From: Sinomicrobium weinanense | Lineage (GTDB): Bacteria; Bacteroidota; Bacteroidia; Flavobacteriales; Flavobacteriaceae | Length of the DNA stretch: 64,000 nucleotides | Direction: 5' to 3' | NCBI RefSeq assembly: GCF_018863395.1 | Contig: NZ_JAHKRR010000004.1 | Span: forward strand, 434,001 to 498,000 | Shown: positions 63,805 through 64,000 of the stretch, one piece after another | How the letters are laid out: each line of letters opens with the position of its first letter | Position numbering within the stretch: the stretch's first letter is position 1 | Made by a program: the position numbers and the translations under genes | The notes under the pieces: generated by a model | Told to the model about the DNA's origin: nothing | Databases searched by the model: none | Seen by the model: only the letters and a program-made list of their open reading frames with translations

Positions 63805-63838
63805 TTATTTAATTTAAACAATTATCGTAAAGTAAATT

Positions 63839-64000
63839 ATGCCAACAATTTCACAATTAGTACGAAAAGGAAGGGCCAGTATTACCAAGAAGAGTAAATC
63901 GGTTGCTTTGGATTCGTGTCCTCAACGAAGAGGGGTTTGTACGCGTGTTTACACTACTACACCTAAAAAGCCAAACTCTGCGATGCGTAAGGTTGCTCGT
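63839..64000 (+). CDS. rpsL: 30S ribosomal protein S12 (partial, 3' end outside window)
   Basis: The first 54 residues of S12, a decoding-centre protein of the small ribosomal subunit. [20 protein letters not shown] and [20 protein letters not shown], followed by SAMRKVAR, match the family closely. The lysine-rich TPKKPNS loop, where streptomycin-resistance changes occur in other bacteria, has the normal wild-type sequence. The gene runs off the right edge; rpsG and fusA usually follow. It is preceded by a strong predicted promoter. Confidence 0.98.
   Translation, partial: MPTISQLVRKGRASITKKSKSVALDSCPQRRGVCTRVYTTTPKKPNSAMRKVAR

Overview
The window looks like a chromosomal segment of a Bacteroidota bacterium, most likely a marine or soil member of the Flavobacteriaceae. 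The evidence is two SusC/SusD outer-membrane pairs, a PorT-like type IX secretion/gliding protein, the flavobacterial form of ribosomal protein S12, class II xylose isomerase, and promoters of the Bacteroidota type (TTG, about 19-22 bases, TAnnTTTG) in front of many genes. Shine-Dalgarno sequences are mostly absent, as is usual in this phylum.

Positions 1-7500 hold core genes: an Mla-type lipid ABC transporter (ATPase cut by the window edge, plus permease), CTP synthase, YidC, MnmA and a nitronate monooxygenase/FabK-like flavoprotein. Positions 7500-28000 form a glucuronoxylan utilisation locus. It contains SusC, SusD, an SGNH acetylesterase, a GH115 alpha-glucuronidase and a GH43 enzyme in one operon. 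Facing it are mannonate dehydratase (UxuA), a short-chain dehydrogenase probably standing in for fructuronate reductase, and a LacI-family regulator. Reading away from the regulator are xylulokinase, xylose isomerase and a sodium/sugar symporter. Xylo-oligosaccharides would be imported by SusCD, stripped of acetyl and glucuronosyl groups in the periplasm and cut to xylose. Xylose then goes through XylA/XylB and glucuronate through UxuA. Three copies of a LacI-type palindrome, core GCAACCGRTTGC, lie upstream of susC, upstream of the SDR-uxuA pair and upstream of xylB. They tie the locus into one predicted regulon. No endoxylanase, glucuronate isomerase, KDG kinase or KDG aldolase is present here.

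Positions 28000-57800 are mixed housekeeping genes: a PPIase lipoprotein and a NUDIX hydrolase whose divergent start codons overlap, an acyltransferase, an S9 peptidase, class II ribonucleotide reductase, an ECF sigma factor with a membrane partner, an M20 amidohydrolase, NDH-2, XerD, a 2H phosphoesterase, PorT, UbiE/MenG, an aminotransferase, a fatty acid desaturase, RsmG, a GT2 glycosyltransferase, a GNAT acetyltransferase, two methyltransferases, a FabH-like synthase, GcvP, a UbiA-like membrane protein, a rhodanese and an M3 peptidase. Positions 58500-63200 hold a second SusC/SusD pair with no degradative enzymes beside it. The window ends in the start of rpsL.

Several intergenic repeat families recur: palindromes with AGAGACGCAC-type arms at gene 3' ends, C-run/G-run hairpins, and degenerate CCAATGTGCC strings. 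I saw no tRNA, rRNA, CRISPR array, insertion sequence or prophage.
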